Assembly: GCF_012844345.1 (NCBI RefSeq)
Contig: NZ_CP051625.1
Location: forward strand, 2,232,001-2,296,000
DNA length: 64,000 nt
From: Pseudomonas sp. gcc21
Lineage (GTDB): Bacteria; Pseudomonadota; Gammaproteobacteria; Pseudomonadales; Pseudomonadaceae
Direction of reading: 5' to 3'
Each line of letters begins with the position of its first letter. The first letter of the stretch is position 1. This document shows, piece after piece, positions 40,202 to 49,265 of this stretch. The notes under the pieces are model-generated. The model was given only the letters and a program-made list of their open reading frames with translations, was not told the DNA's origin and searched no databases. The position numbers were made by a program, and so were the translations under genes.

Positions 40202-40876
40202 TCAGTCGTGGGAATCGACTACCTGAGTCGATTGCTCAAGCACGCCCGGAATCGACAGCTCCAGTCGATCGCCCGGCTTGAGAACGCCGACGCCCGCCGG
40301 AGTGCCCGTGATAACCACGTCGCCGGGTTGCAGGGTGAAGACATCGGCGATCTGCCGCAACAAAGTGACTATCGGGGTGATCATCTCGGCGCTGCTGCCC
40401 TGCTGCCGTACGTCTCCGTTGATTTTCAACTGTAGCGGAATGTCAGTCAGGATCAGCTTCGCAGGAGCAACGAAGCCGGACAACGGACAGGCCCCGTCAA
40501 ACGCCTTGGCGCGCTCCCAGGGATGGGACTTGGCCTTGAGCTGGTCCTGCAGCTCGCGCAGAGTCAGATCCAGCGCCAGGCCTATGCCGCAGATGGCCGC
40601 TTCAGCCTGGCTTTCGGTCACCTCGCCGCTAAGGGTTTCGCCGATCAGTAGCGCTATTTCGGTCTCGTAATGGACTGGCCCACGCCGCGGAGAAAGAACG
40701 ACATCGTTAGCCAACGGCACGATGGCAGTAGCCGGCTTGATGAAGAGCAGGGGCTCGGTCGGGACCGGGTTGTTCAGCTCACGGGCGTGTTCGGCATAGT
40801 TGCGACCGACGCACACCACCTTGCCTACCGGCAGGTCAAGTGGCGTTCCGTCGAGATAGCAGTGCTGATAGGACAT
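40202..40876 (-). CDS. Fumarylacetoacetate hydrolase (FAH) family protein
   Basis: A 224-residue enzyme of the FAH family, which includes acylpyruvases, oxaloacetate decarboxylases and related C-C hydrolases. Metal-ligand acidic residues are in VHYETEIALLIG, and the family blocks KVVCVGRNYAEHARELNN, KAFDGACPLSGFV and GDVVITGTPAGVG are clear. By length and sequence it resembles the YcgM/FAHD1 type, often acting on acylpyruvate or oxaloacetate. It lies 53 nt downstream of D2HGDH and is probably cotranscribed. The exact substrate is not decided by sequence. Confidence 0.87.
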   Translation of the reverse strand: MSYQHCYLDGTPLDLPVGKVVCVGRNYAEHARELNNPVPTEPLLFIKPATAIVPLANDVVLSPRRGPVHYETEIALLIGETLSGEVTESQAEAAICGIGLALDLTLRELQDQLKAKSHPWERAKAFDGACPLSGFVAPAKLILTDIPLQLKINGDVRQQGSSAEMITPIVTLLRQIADVFTLQPGDVVITGTPAGVGVLKPGDRLELSIPGVLEQSTQVVDSHD

Positions 40877-40929
40877 TGGAAATTCCTGAAAATACCGGCC
40901 TGCAGCTGGCAGGCCGTAAACGGGACGGA

Positions 40930-42324
40930 TCAGACGGCAAATATCTTGCCTGGATTCATGATGCCGTTAGGATCGAATACCGCCTTGATCGATTTCATCA
41001 CCGCAATCTCTGCCTCACTGCGACTGTAGGTCAGATAATCGCGCTTGGTCATGCCAACACCGTGCTCGGCTGAGATCGAGCCGTTGTACTTCTGCACGAT
41101 CTCGAAAACCCATTTATTGACTGTAGCGCAGCGAGCGAAAAATTCATCCTTGGACAACTCTTCTGGCTTGAGAATGTTCAGATGCAGGTTGCCGTCACCG
41201 ATGTGACCGAACCAGACGATCTCGAAGTCAGGGTAGTGCTCGCCAACAATGCTGTCGATGTCATGCAAAAAGGCAGGCACTTGCCCAACAGTGACCGAGA
41301 TATCATTCTTGTACGGCGTCCAGTGGGCGATGGTTTCGGAAATGAACTCGCGCAGTTTCCACAGATTCTGCAGCTGCTGCTCGCTCTGGCTCATCACGCC
41401 ATCCAGCACCCAGCCCTGCTCAACGCAATGCTCGAAGGTTTCCAACGCCTGGGTGGCAATGTCTTCGCTGATCGCCTCGAACTCAAGCAGGGCGTAAAAA
41501 GGGCATTCAGTATCAAAGGGCGCCGGCACATCACCGCGCCCCAGCACCTTGGCCATGGCCTTGTCGGAGAAAAACTCGAACGCGGTCAGATCCAGTTTGC
41601 CCTGAAAGGCATGCAGAACCGGCATGATCGAATCGAAATCCGGCGTACCCAGCACCATTGCCGTCAGATTGCGCGGCGCGCGCTCCAGGCGCATGGTCGC
41701 CTCGACCACGAAGCCCAGCGTGCCTTCGGCCCCGATAAACAACTGCCGCAGGTCGTAACCCGTGGCGTTCTTGATCAAGTCCTTGTTCAGTTCCAACAGC
41801 TCGCCGGTACCGGTCACGACCTTGAGGCCGGCCACCCAGTTGCGCGTCATGCCGTAGCGGATCACCTTGATACCGCCGGCATTGGTGCCGATGTTGCCGC
41901 CGATCTGGCTTGATCCGGCCGAGGCGAAATCAACCGGATAATACAGGCCCTTGCCTTCAGCGAACTGCTGAAGCTGCGCGGTAACCACGCCCGGCTGGCA
42001 CACCACAGACCGATCGAACTCGTTGAATTCGAGGATCTGGCTCATGTAATCGAAGGACACCACGATCTCGCCGTTGGCCGCTACCGCAGCCGCAGACAGC
42101 CCGGTGCGGCCACCCGATGGCACCAGCGCCAGCTTCTGCTCATTGGCAAAACGCACCAGCGCCTGCACCTGGTCGATCGTTCTGGGAAACACAATCGCCA
42201 GCGGCGCTGGCTCGAAATGCTTGGTCCAGTCCTTGCCCCAGTTATTCAGGGATTCGGCATCAACGCGCACCTTGTCAGGCTCGACCAGGGTCTTCAGGGT
42301 TTCGATCACGGCTTCAGGGGTCAT
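40930..42324 (-). CDS. D-2-hydroxyglutarate dehydrogenase, FAD-linked
   Basis: Oxidises D-2-hydroxyglutarate to 2-oxoglutarate. A 464-residue VAO-type flavoprotein: FAD domain with VPSGGRTGLSAAAVA and the SAGSSQIGGNIGTNAGGI block, then the C-terminal domain with WFGHIGDGNLHLN and SAEHGVGMTKRDYL. In Pseudomonas stutzeri the homologous gene beside serA was shown to encode D2HGDH, and this sequence closely fits that type. D-lactate or glycolate oxidase subunits are less likely. The start is MTPEAVIETL at 42324; the extension to 42369 is not conserved. It is divergent from serA. Confidence 0.9.
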   Translation of the reverse strand: MTPEAVIETLKTLVEPDKVRVDAESLNNWGKDWTKHFEPAPLAIVFPRTIDQVQALVRFANEQKLALVPSGGRTGLSAAAVAANGEIVVSFDYMSQILEFNEFDRSVVCQPGVVTAQLQQFAEGKGLYYPVDFASAGSSQIGGNIGTNAGGIKVIRYGMTRNWVAGLKVVTGTGELLELNKDLIKNATGYDLRQLFIGAEGTLGFVVEATMRLERAPRNLTAMVLGTPDFDSIMPVLHAFQGKLDLTAFEFFSDKAMAKVLGRGDVPAPFDTECPFYALLEFEAISEDIATQALETFEHCVEQGWVLDGVMSQSEQQLQNLWKLREFISETIAHWTPYKNDISVTVGQVPAFLHDIDSIVGEHYPDFEIVWFGHIGDGNLHLNILKPEELSKDEFFARCATVNKWVFEIVQKYNGSISAEHGVGMTKRDYLTYSRSEAEIAVMKSIKAVFDPNGIMNPGKIFAV

Positions 42325-42499
42325 GGCTGCTCTCAAACGAAATTCATGCTGCGCAGGAATAGATTTCACGCAGCGACAGGCATCAAAAAAGGGAGATTAT
42401 GCTAGCATACGCGGCTTCCAACACAGGACACTTCTGTCGGCCACTGAGCCGCAAAGCGCTCCCGGCTCATTTCATCAGTACTACGGGAAAATTGACATC

Positions 42500-43729
42500 A
42501 TGGCCATCACCTCGCTGGACAAAAGCAAGATCAAGTTTCTGCTCCTCGAGGGTGTGCACCAGACTGCCGTCGACACGCTCAAGGCAGCCGGTTACACCAA
42601 CATCGACTATCACACTGGCTCGCTGCCTGATGAGCAGCTCAAGGAAGCGATTTCTGATGCGCACTTTGTTGGCATCCGTTCGCGCACCCAGCTGACTGAA
42701 GATGTGTTCAATCACGCCAACAAGTTGATTGCTGTCGGCTGCTTTTGCATCGGCACCAACCAGGTTGACCTTGAAGCAGCCCGTGAGCGCGGCATTGCCG
42801 TATTCAATGCGCCCTATTCCAATACCCGTTCAGTGGCCGAACTGGTTCTCGCCGAAGCCATCTTGCTGCTGCGCGGCATTCCGGAAAAGAACGCTGCCGC
42901 ACACCGTGGTGGCTGGTTAAAGAGCGCGAACAACTCCTTTGAAATTCGCGGCAAGAAGCTCGGCATCGTCGGCTACGGCTCCATTGGTACGCAGCTGTCC
43001 GTCCTGGCTGAAAGTCTGGGCATGAAGGTTATGTTCTATGACGTGGTCACCAAGCTCCCTCTGGGTAATGCAACCCAGATCGCCTCGCTGACCGATCTGC
43101 TTGGTGAGGCAGACATCGTGACCCTGCATGTGCCGGAAACCGCTGCCACCAAATGGATGATCGGCGAGAAGGAAATCCGTGCGATGAAAAAAGGCGGCAT
43201 CCTGATCAACGCCGCGCGCGGCACAGTGGTTGAGATAGACGCGCTGGCTGCTGCGCTGGCTGACAAGCATCTCAACGGCGCCGCGATCGACGTATTCCCG
43301 GTCGAGCCGCGCTCCAACAATGACGAATTCATCTCACCGCTGCGTGAATTCGACAACTGTTTGCTGACACCACATATCGGCGGTTCAACCATGGAAGCGC
43401 AGGCCAACATTGGCCTGGAAGTAGCCGAGAAGCTGGTGCGCTACAGCGACAACGGTACCTCCATCACCTCGGTCAACTTCCCTGAAGTGGCTCTGCCATC
43501 GCATCCCGGCATGCATCGCTTGTTGCACATTCACAAGAACGTGCCCGGCGTAATGAGCGAGATCAACCAGGTATTTGCCGAGAACGGCATCAACATCTGC
43601 GGCCAGTTCCTGCAGACCAACGAGAAGGTTGGTTATGTCGTGATCGACGTTGATGCGGCCTATTCAGATCTGGCGCTGGAGAAGATCCAGCAGGTCAAAG
43701 GAACCATTCGCAGCCGCGTATTGTTCTGA
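42500..43729 (+). CDS. serA: D-3-phosphoglycerate dehydrogenase SerA
   Basis: First enzyme of serine synthesis: oxidises 3-phosphoglycerate and can reduce 2-oxoglutarate to D-2-hydroxyglutarate. The 409-residue protein has the NAD site LGIVGYGSIGTQL, the dehydrogenase catalytic set (SRTQLTE region, Glu in DIVTLHVPET and His in LLTPHIGGST) and a C-terminal ACT domain (about 335-409) for serine feedback. The frame is open to 42074 but that part overlaps the divergent D2HGDH gene; the ATG at 42500 is the family start. D2HGDH upstream would recycle its by-product. Confidence 0.95.
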   Translation: MAITSLDKSKIKFLLLEGVHQTAVDTLKAAGYTNIDYHTGSLPDEQLKEAISDAHFVGIRSRTQLTEDVFNHANKLIAVGCFCIGTNQVDLEAARERGIAVFNAPYSNTRSVAELVLAEAILLLRGIPEKNAAAHRGGWLKSANNSFEIRGKKLGIVGYGSIGTQLSVLAESLGMKVMFYDVVTKLPLGNATQIASLTDLLGEADIVTLHVPETAATKWMIGEKEIRAMKKGGILINAARGTVVEIDALAAALADKHLNGAAIDVFPVEPRSNNDEFISPLREFDNCLLTPHIGGSTMEAQANIGLEVAEKLVRYSDNGTSITSVNFPEVALPSHPGMHRLLHIHKNVPGVMSEINQVFAENGINICGQFLQTNEKVGYVVIDVDAAYSDLALEKIQQVKGTIRSRVLF

Positions 43730-43744
43730 TAAAACCTGCTTCAT

Positions 43745-43799
43745 TGATGTTTCGGCGCGGCCGCGCCGAAACATCAGCCGGCCTGGCGTCGTACCGGCT
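43745..43799. terminator. Perfect 32-bp palindrome after serA
   Basis: TGATGTTTCGGCGCGG and its exact reverse complement abut at 43760/43761, a perfect 32-bp palindrome with no spacer. A second weak inverted pair (AGCCGG and CCGGCT, 43777-43799) follows. It sits between the ends of convergent serA and the DUF523 gene, so a bidirectional terminator is likely, though neither side has a T-tract. Confidence 0.6.
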
Positions 43800-43801
43800 G
43801 A

Positions 43802-44290
43802 TCAGCCGTTTGATCCGTCCATCAGCCGCGCCAGCTTGTCCAGCTCGTCCTCGTTGAATACCTGAACGCCCGCTTGCTTCAACGCCGCCGCCGTTACCCC
43901 TTCGCCCGCCACTTTGGTCCCGCTAAAGGTACCGTCATAATTCTCGAGATTGCCACATGAAGGGCTACGCGCCTTCAGTAGGGCAAACCGGATTCCGTGC
44001 TGTTTCACCAGCTGCAGCGCGATATGCGCTCCACGTAAAAACTCGGGGCTCACGTCATCCCCGTCCAGCGTTCTGACTTTCAATTGGCCTGTCAGCACGG
44101 CTGCACCCTGTCCGCCGGGGATCTCAGCCGGGGGACGTGGGGTCGGTAATCCGCCAGCGACCTCCGGACAGATCGGTATGATGCGGCCCTCGGCTTGCCA
44201 ACGCTGCAACAGACCAAAAGGGCCTCCGGCGCTGCCGTCATAGCGTACCGGCTGACCGAGCAGACAACTGCTGACGAGGAGCTTTTCCAT
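43802..44290 (-). CDS. DUF523 family protein
   Basis: A 162-residue protein of the DUF523 family. Family marks are the opening KLLVSSCLLGQPVRYDG, CPEVAGGLPTPRPPAEI and LLKARSPSCGN, with conserved cysteines that suggest a metal or cluster site. No biochemical function is established. The stop of the upstream dioxygenase gene is only 5 nt away, so the two are almost surely cotranscribed. Confidence 0.85.
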   Translation of the reverse strand: MEKLLVSSCLLGQPVRYDGSAGGPFGLLQRWQAEGRIIPICPEVAGGLPTPRPPAEIPGGQGAAVLTGQLKVRTLDGDDVSPEFLRGAHIALQLVKQHGIRFALLKARSPSCGNLENYDGTFSGTKVAGEGVTAAALKQAGVQVFNEDELDKLARLMDGSNG

Positions 44291-44295
44291 CTGGC

Positions 44296-44931
44296 CTAGC
44301 GCAACAACGGATTGAGTGGCCGACGCCGAAACCAGCCAACCAGACTGGCCCGCTCTTTGTGTGCCTCAAGGACCTCATGCAGAATGCGATCACTCAGAAA
44401 CACCACCAGCGTACCGCCGGTCGGGACTACATCAACCAGCCCCTCTTTGAGATGCAGACGTAGCTCACCACCGTCGCCCGGCTGCCAGTTCTGGTTAAGA
44501 TAAGCCACCACAGAAACCATACGCAGCGGGTTGTTCTGGAAGCGATCCAGGTGTTTGCTATAACCGGCGCCGGGCGGATAGAGCGCAAAATGCGTTTCGA
44601 AACTGTCCAGACCCAGGAACAACGAGCGATTGAGCGTTTCACGCAGCTGTTCAAGTATCTGCAGATATTCGCTCTGGCAAGCGCGCGGCGAGCATTCATC
44701 CAGCCAACGTGTGTAATCGCCGCGTATTTCAGGCACTACCGCCAGATCTGACCCCTGGCCGATGCCCGCCGGTGTCAGGGCATCGTTGTGCCACATCTGG
44801 CGGCACGCCTGCCCCAGTGCGGCGACCAATTCCTCGGAAAACACATCGTGTTGAACTGACCAGCCTTTAGCGGCCAGATCATCGGCCACTTGCTCAAAGC
44901 AGGTGGGTACGGCTAGAGGGAACTCTGGCAT
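44296..44931 (-). CDS. 2-oxoglutarate/Fe(II) dioxygenase, prolyl-4-hydroxylase (PPHD) type
   Basis: A 211-residue cytosolic dioxygenase. The iron triad is His-127, Asp-129 (in SKHLDRF) and His-185 (in ILHEVL), and the 2-oxoglutarate-binding arginine is about Arg-194 in KERASLVGW. Its length and sequence resemble the Pseudomonas prolyl hydroxylase PPHD, a relative of the human oxygen sensor PHD2 that hydroxylates a proline in EF-Tu. The EF-Tu target here is inference by homology. It is followed at once by the DUF523 gene. Confidence 0.85.
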   Translation of the reverse strand: MPEFPLAVPTCFEQVADDLAAKGWSVQHDVFSEELVAALGQACRQMWHNDALTPAGIGQGSDLAVVPEIRGDYTRWLDECSPRACQSEYLQILEQLRETLNRSLFLGLDSFETHFALYPPGAGYSKHLDRFQNNPLRMVSVVAYLNQNWQPGDGGELRLHLKEGLVDVVPTGGTLVVFLSDRILHEVLEAHKERASLVGWFRRRPLNPLLR

Positions 44932-45132
44932 TCATGTGTTACTCAAAAGAGGCCGCAGACCAGCCGGCCGGCTGACAGAATCCCGGAGCGGGACCGGATT
45001 GATTGTAGCCTGAACGTCATAATCTGTTGATGTTTTCTAATCGTTTTAACGCAACGTCAGCCGTCGTGAAGCTCGACAAGTTAGCCGGGCCAGCGGACAC
45101 TACTCCTCGCGATTCTGACTATTGAGGCATCA

Positions 45133-45888
45133 ATGCGCCTGACTGCACTGCACACTCTGATACTGACCCTTCTGACCACACTGGTACTTCACAGCTTTGC
45201 TGCACAGGCTGCGCCGGGATCAACCGCCGCGCTCTATCAGGCGTCCGGAATGAACCAACACCAGGAACATTTCCAGTTTGCCCTGAAAGCCGCGCAACAG
45301 CGGTATGCGAAGCAGCTCCCAGCGCGCATTCATGAATCACTCGTCAACCAGAGCAACCTGCGTTTCGCCCCGAAGGATATGCATGATCGTGCGCTGGCGC
45401 GGCTTGCGCTGACACTCCAGGAGGAAGATCAGCGCCAGGCGCTTGCCTTCTACGACAGTGCCCTAGGTCGCAAGGTAGTAAACGCCGAGACCCGCGCCAC
45501 CTCACCCGCTTCTATCGTTGCCATGCAGCGCGGCTTTCCCGAACCCGCGCTGAGCCCGGAGCGACGCGCACATATCGATCGACTGAGCGAGCTCCTGCCG
45601 GCATTGGATATTGGTGTGGAGGTCTCGCTATCGCTAGCCAGTCTCGCAGCCGCCAGCGCCAACAGCTTTCTGGGCGGGCTGATGCAAATCCCTGAATCCG
45701 TGGTCACCGGCAGGCGCGACGATCTGCGCAACCAGATGCAGCCGAACCTACCGGCAACGCTGGCTCACGTCTACCGCGACCTCAGCGATGACGAGCTGGC
45801 GGGTCTGATCAAATGGAGCGAATCGGAACACGGCAAACTGTTTTATGCGGCGGTCGAGCTGGCCGTCCGCGATGCACTGAACCCTTGA
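45133..45888 (+). CDS. Exported DUF2059-like protein
   Basis: A 251-residue secreted or periplasmic protein: a Sec signal (ALHTLILTLLTTLVLHSFAAQA, cut near AQA-AP), then a helical body. The C-terminal part (LSDDELAGLIKWSESEHGKLFYAAV) has the look of the DUF2059 repeat, and an earlier copy (LQEEDQRQALAFYDSALGRKV) is similar. The function is unknown. It is transcribed alone, divergent from the dioxygenase gene. Confidence 0.7.
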   Translation: MRLTALHTLILTLLTTLVLHSFAAQAAPGSTAALYQASGMNQHQEHFQFALKAAQQRYAKQLPARIHESLVNQSNLRFAPKDMHDRALARLALTLQEEDQRQALAFYDSALGRKVVNAETRATSPASIVAMQRGFPEPALSPERRAHIDRLSELLPALDIGVEVSLSLASLAAASANSFLGGLMQIPESVVTGRRDDLRNQMQPNLPATLAHVYRDLSDDELAGLIKWSESEHGKLFYAAVELAVRDALNP

Positions 45889-45922
45889 GCAGTGACGCCG
45901 AGCAAGGTGGGCGAAGGACTCT

Positions 45923-46855
45923 TCAATAACCCAGCTTATCGCTCAACCAGTCCAGATACTCCTTGCGCAGCGCCTTACCCTCGTTGGCCAGATGATGACG
46001 CGCCTTGGGCAGGTAAAGCAGCTCGGGGGTATCAAATTTCTCCTGCAGCACCTTGATATTGTGCTGCCAGTCGACAGTCCCGTCCGCCTGGCCCTGAATG
46101 ATGAGTGGCCGGTGTGCAGCAGGCGAGGCCGATTCAATGCGGGGAATCCATTTCTCCAGCGCCTGCACCCAGGCAACGGGCAGAATCTGCGCCTGAAGCG
46201 GATCACGCTCGCGGATGAAGGCCAGAAAATCAGGATCGTTGGAGTTGTCGGTAAAGCGTCTACCCAATTGCTGGATGAAGCCGCCGAGCAATTTCAGACT
46301 CATCTGTGACATGCCCCACTGGCGAGGCCGGACCAGGGGTGCCATCAGGATACTTTCCCCCGTCTCGGTCGGCATCTCGCCGTGCAGCAGCCGGTCAATC
46401 AGTATGGCGCCGCCGGTGCTTTGCCCGAGAAAATGCCAGGGACCGGGAAGATTCCAGTCCGCTGCACTTTGCAGCACGCCATCCAGAGCCTTCTGATAGC
46501 GCAGGAAACAATCAATGCTTGCCCTGTCGCCACTGGACAGACCGTGACCCGGCAGGTCGAAGGCGAGCACCGCCAGCTTGTGCCCTAGCGCCCAGCGAAT
46601 CAGGTGCCGGTACAGCCCCATATGGTCGTAGTAACCGTGCAGGATGACCAGCGTGCCCTTTGGCTGTGACGGCCGCCACAACTGCACGGCGAGATCAAAC
46701 CCATCGGCGTGCACCTTTCCGAGGTGTTGCTCGACATGCCGGCTGAAATCAATGCCGTAGTAATTGGCGTATTTCAGCGCAGCCGCATCCGAAGGTCGTC
46801 CCGGCTCGAGCTCCGGCAGGCCCTCAATCAGCAAATCCAGAAAAGCCTGATCCAT
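45923..46855 (-). CDS. Alpha/beta hydrolase (lysophospholipase-like)
   Basis: A 310-residue alpha/beta hydrolase of the serine aminopeptidase S33 or lysophospholipase class. The nucleophile elbow is HFLGQSTGGAIL (Ser in GQSTG); the oxyanion and lid regions are VILHGYYDHMGLYRHLIRW and AFDLPGHGLSSGDRA; the Asp is in GQADGTVDW and the His in KARHHLANEG. No signal peptide is seen, so it is probably cytosolic. The second of two close Mets (46855) has better ribosome-site spacing. It is divergent from glcB; the substrate is unknown. Confidence 0.85.
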   Translation of the reverse strand: MDQAFLDLLIEGLPELEPGRPSDAAALKYANYYGIDFSRHVEQHLGKVHADGFDLAVQLWRPSQPKGTLVILHGYYDHMGLYRHLIRWALGHKLAVLAFDLPGHGLSSGDRASIDCFLRYQKALDGVLQSAADWNLPGPWHFLGQSTGGAILIDRLLHGEMPTETGESILMAPLVRPRQWGMSQMSLKLLGGFIQQLGRRFTDNSNDPDFLAFIRERDPLQAQILPVAWVQALEKWIPRIESASPAAHRPLIIQGQADGTVDWQHNIKVLQEKFDTPELLYLPKARHHLANEGKALRKEYLDWLSDKLGY

Positions 46856-47011
46856 TAACATTCCGTCATTATACGCCTGGGCTCTGTGGCTAGCGCTTTA
46901 GAATTCCACGTGCCGGGCATGATTTGCAACCTGTCATCGTGTAACATGCTGCCTCTCCAAATTCCACGTCCTGCGCGTTCGCGCAGGTTGTCTGCAGAGT
47001 GAGGGTTTTCC

Positions 47012-49189
47012 ATGACTGAACGCGTCCAAGTCGGCAGCTTACAGGTTGCCAAAATACTCCACGACTTCGTCAATCAGCAGGCCATCCCCGGTACCGGTGT
47101 CGATGCCGACGCTTTCTGGTCTGGGGTTGAGAAGCTGATCACAGACCTGGCGCCAATCAATAAGGCCCTACTCGCCAAACGCGATGATTTCCAGAACCAG
47201 ATCGATGCCTGGCACAACCAGCGCGCCGGTCAAGCGCACGACCCGGTCGCCTACAAGGCGTTCCTGCAGGAAATCGGTTATCTGTTACCTGAACCTGAAG
47301 ATTTCAGCGCCACGACTGAAAACGTCGACGAAGAAATTGCCCGCCTGGCTGGCCCGCAGCTGGTCGTACCCGTTACCAACGCCCGCTTCGCTCTGAACGC
47401 GGCGAATGCCCGCTGGGGTTCACTGTACGATGCGCTGTACGGTACCGATGCGATTTCCGAAGAAGACGGCGCCACCAAGGGCCCCGGTTACAACGAAATC
47501 CGCGGCAACAAGGTGATTGCCTACGCCCGCGCGTTCCTCGATGAGGCAGCCCCGCTGGCCGAAGGTTCCCACGTCGACGCCATTGAATATCAGGTCCAGG
47601 ACGGTCAGCTGGTCGTAAAACTCAAGAACGGCAGTCAGACCGGTCTCAAGGATGCAGCCCAGTTTGTCGGCTTCCAGGGTGACGCTGAATCCCCCAAAGG
47701 GGTGCTGTGCAAGCACAACGGTCTGCATTTCGAGATTCAGATCGATCCTACCAGCAACGTCGGCCAGACTGACGCAGCCGGCGTGAAGGACGTACTGCTG
47801 GAAGCAGCACTCACCACCATCATGGACTGCGAAGACTCGATCGCCGCCGTGGATGCGGAAGACAAGACTCTGGTCTACCGTAACTGGCTTGGCCTGATGA
47901 AAGGTGATCTGGCCGAAAACGTGGCCAAGGGCGGCAGCTCCTTTACCCGCACCATGAATCCGGACCGCGAATACACCGCTGCCGACGGCTCAAGCCTGAC
48001 GCTGCACGGCCGCTCCCTGCTGTTCGTACGTAACGTCGGCCACCTGATGACCAACGATGCCATCCTCGACAAGGATGGAAATGAAGTACCCGAGGGCATC
48101 ATGGACGCCGCGATCACCAGCCTGATCGCCATCCACAACCTCAACGGCAATACCTCTCGCCGTAACACCCGCACCGGCTCGGTCTATATCGTTAAACCGA
48201 AAATGCACGGCCCGGAAGAAGTGGCTTTCGCCACCGAACTGTTCAGCCGCGTCGAAGACCTGCTTGGTCTCAAGCGCAACTCCCTGAAAGTCGGCATCAT
48301 GGACGAGGAGCGTCGCACCTCGCTGAACCTGAAAGCCTGTATCAAGGCGGCCAGCGAGCGCGTTGCCTTCATCAATACCGGTTTCCTCGACCGCACCGGT
48401 GATGAAATTCACACTTCCATGGAAGCGGGTGCGATGGTTCGCAAGGGCGAGATGAAGGCCGCCAAGTGGATCGGTGCGTACGAGAACAACAACGTCGATA
48501 TCGGTCTGGCTACAGGTTTGAAGGGCCGTGCACAGATCGGCAAGGGCATGTGGGCCATGCCTGACCTGATGGCTGCCATGCTCGAACAGAAGATCGGGCA
48601 CCCGATGGCAGGCGCGAATACCGCATGGGTTCCTTCTCCCACTGCAGCGACCTTGCATGCTCTGCACTACCACAAGGTCAATGTCGCCGAGCGTCAGGCC
48701 GAATTGGCCAGCCGCACGCCAGCCTCCATCGATGACATCCTCACCCTGCCCCTGGCTACCGATACCAATTGGTCAGCTGAAGACATTCAGCAGGAACTGG
48801 ACAACAACGCCCAGGGTATCCTCGGTTACGTTGTTCGCTGGATCGATCAGGGTGTCGGTTGCTCCAAGGTGCCGGACATCAACGATGTAGGCCTGATGGA
48901 AGACCGCGCTACTCTGCGTATCTCCAGCCAGCATATCGCCAACTGGCTGCGTCATGGCGTCTGCACCGAAGAACAGGTGTTGGAAACCATGAAGCGTATG
49001 GCTGCCGTCGTTGATCGTCAGAACGCCAACGACCCCGCATATAAGCCGATGGCCCCCGACTTCGACGACAGTGTTGCCTTCCAGGCGGCCGTCGAGCTGT
49101 GCATCGAGGGTACCAAGCAGCCGAACGGCTACACCGAGCCGGTCCTGCACCGTCGTCGCCGCGAGTTCAAGGCGAAGTACGGCTGCTGA
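47012..49189 (+). CDS. glcB: Malate synthase G
   Basis: Condenses glyoxylate with acetyl-CoA to malate, closing the glyoxylate route. The 725-residue length is that of the large monomeric G isoform. Conserved parts include [14 protein letters not shown] (Mg-binding acidic residues), [27 protein letters not shown] and the active-site region [12 protein letters not shown] read here as [13 protein letters not shown]. The ATG follows GAGGG. A short hairpin (CCTGCGCG-TTCG region, 46971-46988) lies just before the ribosome site. A strong bidirectional terminator follows the stop. Confidence 0.96.
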   Translation: MTERVQVGSLQVAKILHDFVNQQAIPGTGVDADAFWSGVEKLITDLAPINKALLAKRDDFQNQIDAWHNQRAGQAHDPVAYKAFLQEIGYLLPEPEDFSATTENVDEEIARLAGPQLVVPVTNARFALNAANARWGSLYDALYGTDAISEEDGATKGPGYNEIRGNKVIAYARAFLDEAAPLAEGSHVDAIEYQVQDGQLVVKLKNGSQTGLKDAAQFVGFQGDAESPKGVLCKHNGLHFEIQIDPTSNVGQTDAAGVKDVLLEAALTTIMDCEDSIAAVDAEDKTLVYRNWLGLMKGDLAENVAKGGSSFTRTMNPDREYTAADGSSLTLHGRSLLFVRNVGHLMTNDAILDKDGNEVPEGIMDAAITSLIAIHNLNGNTSRRNTRTGSVYIVKPKMHGPEEVAFATELFSRVEDLLGLKRNSLKVGIMDEERRTSLNLKACIKAASERVAFINTGFLDRTGDEIHTSMEAGAMVRKGEMKAAKWIGAYENNNVDIGLATGLKGRAQIGKGMWAMPDLMAAMLEQKIGHPMAGANTAWVPSPTAATLHALHYHKVNVAERQAELASRTPASIDDILTLPLATDTNWSAEDIQQELDNNAQGILGYVVRWIDQGVGCSKVPDINDVGLMEDRATLRISSQHIANWLRHGVCTEEQVLETMKRMAAVVDRQNANDPAYKPMAPDFDDSVAFQAAVELCIEGTKQPNGYTEPVLHRRRREFKAKYGC

Positions 49190-49206
49190 TCAGCTTCCCG
49201 CAGTAC

Positions 49207-49237
49207 AAAAAATCCCGGCCTTGCGCCGGGATTTTTT
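49207..49237. terminator. Bidirectional Rho-independent terminator between glcB and bqsS
   Basis: AAAAAATCCCGGC-CTTGC-GCCGGGATTTTTT: a 13-bp stem with A/T runs on both sides. It lies between convergent glcB and the histidine-kinase gene and can end both transcripts. Confidence 0.93.
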
Positions 49238-49265
49238 ATACGTCCTCCAGATGCCTGGCGCCCGT

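Noticed and set aside
42074..42499. Upstream extension of SerA
   Set aside because: It overlaps the divergent D2HGDH gene and has no family similarity.
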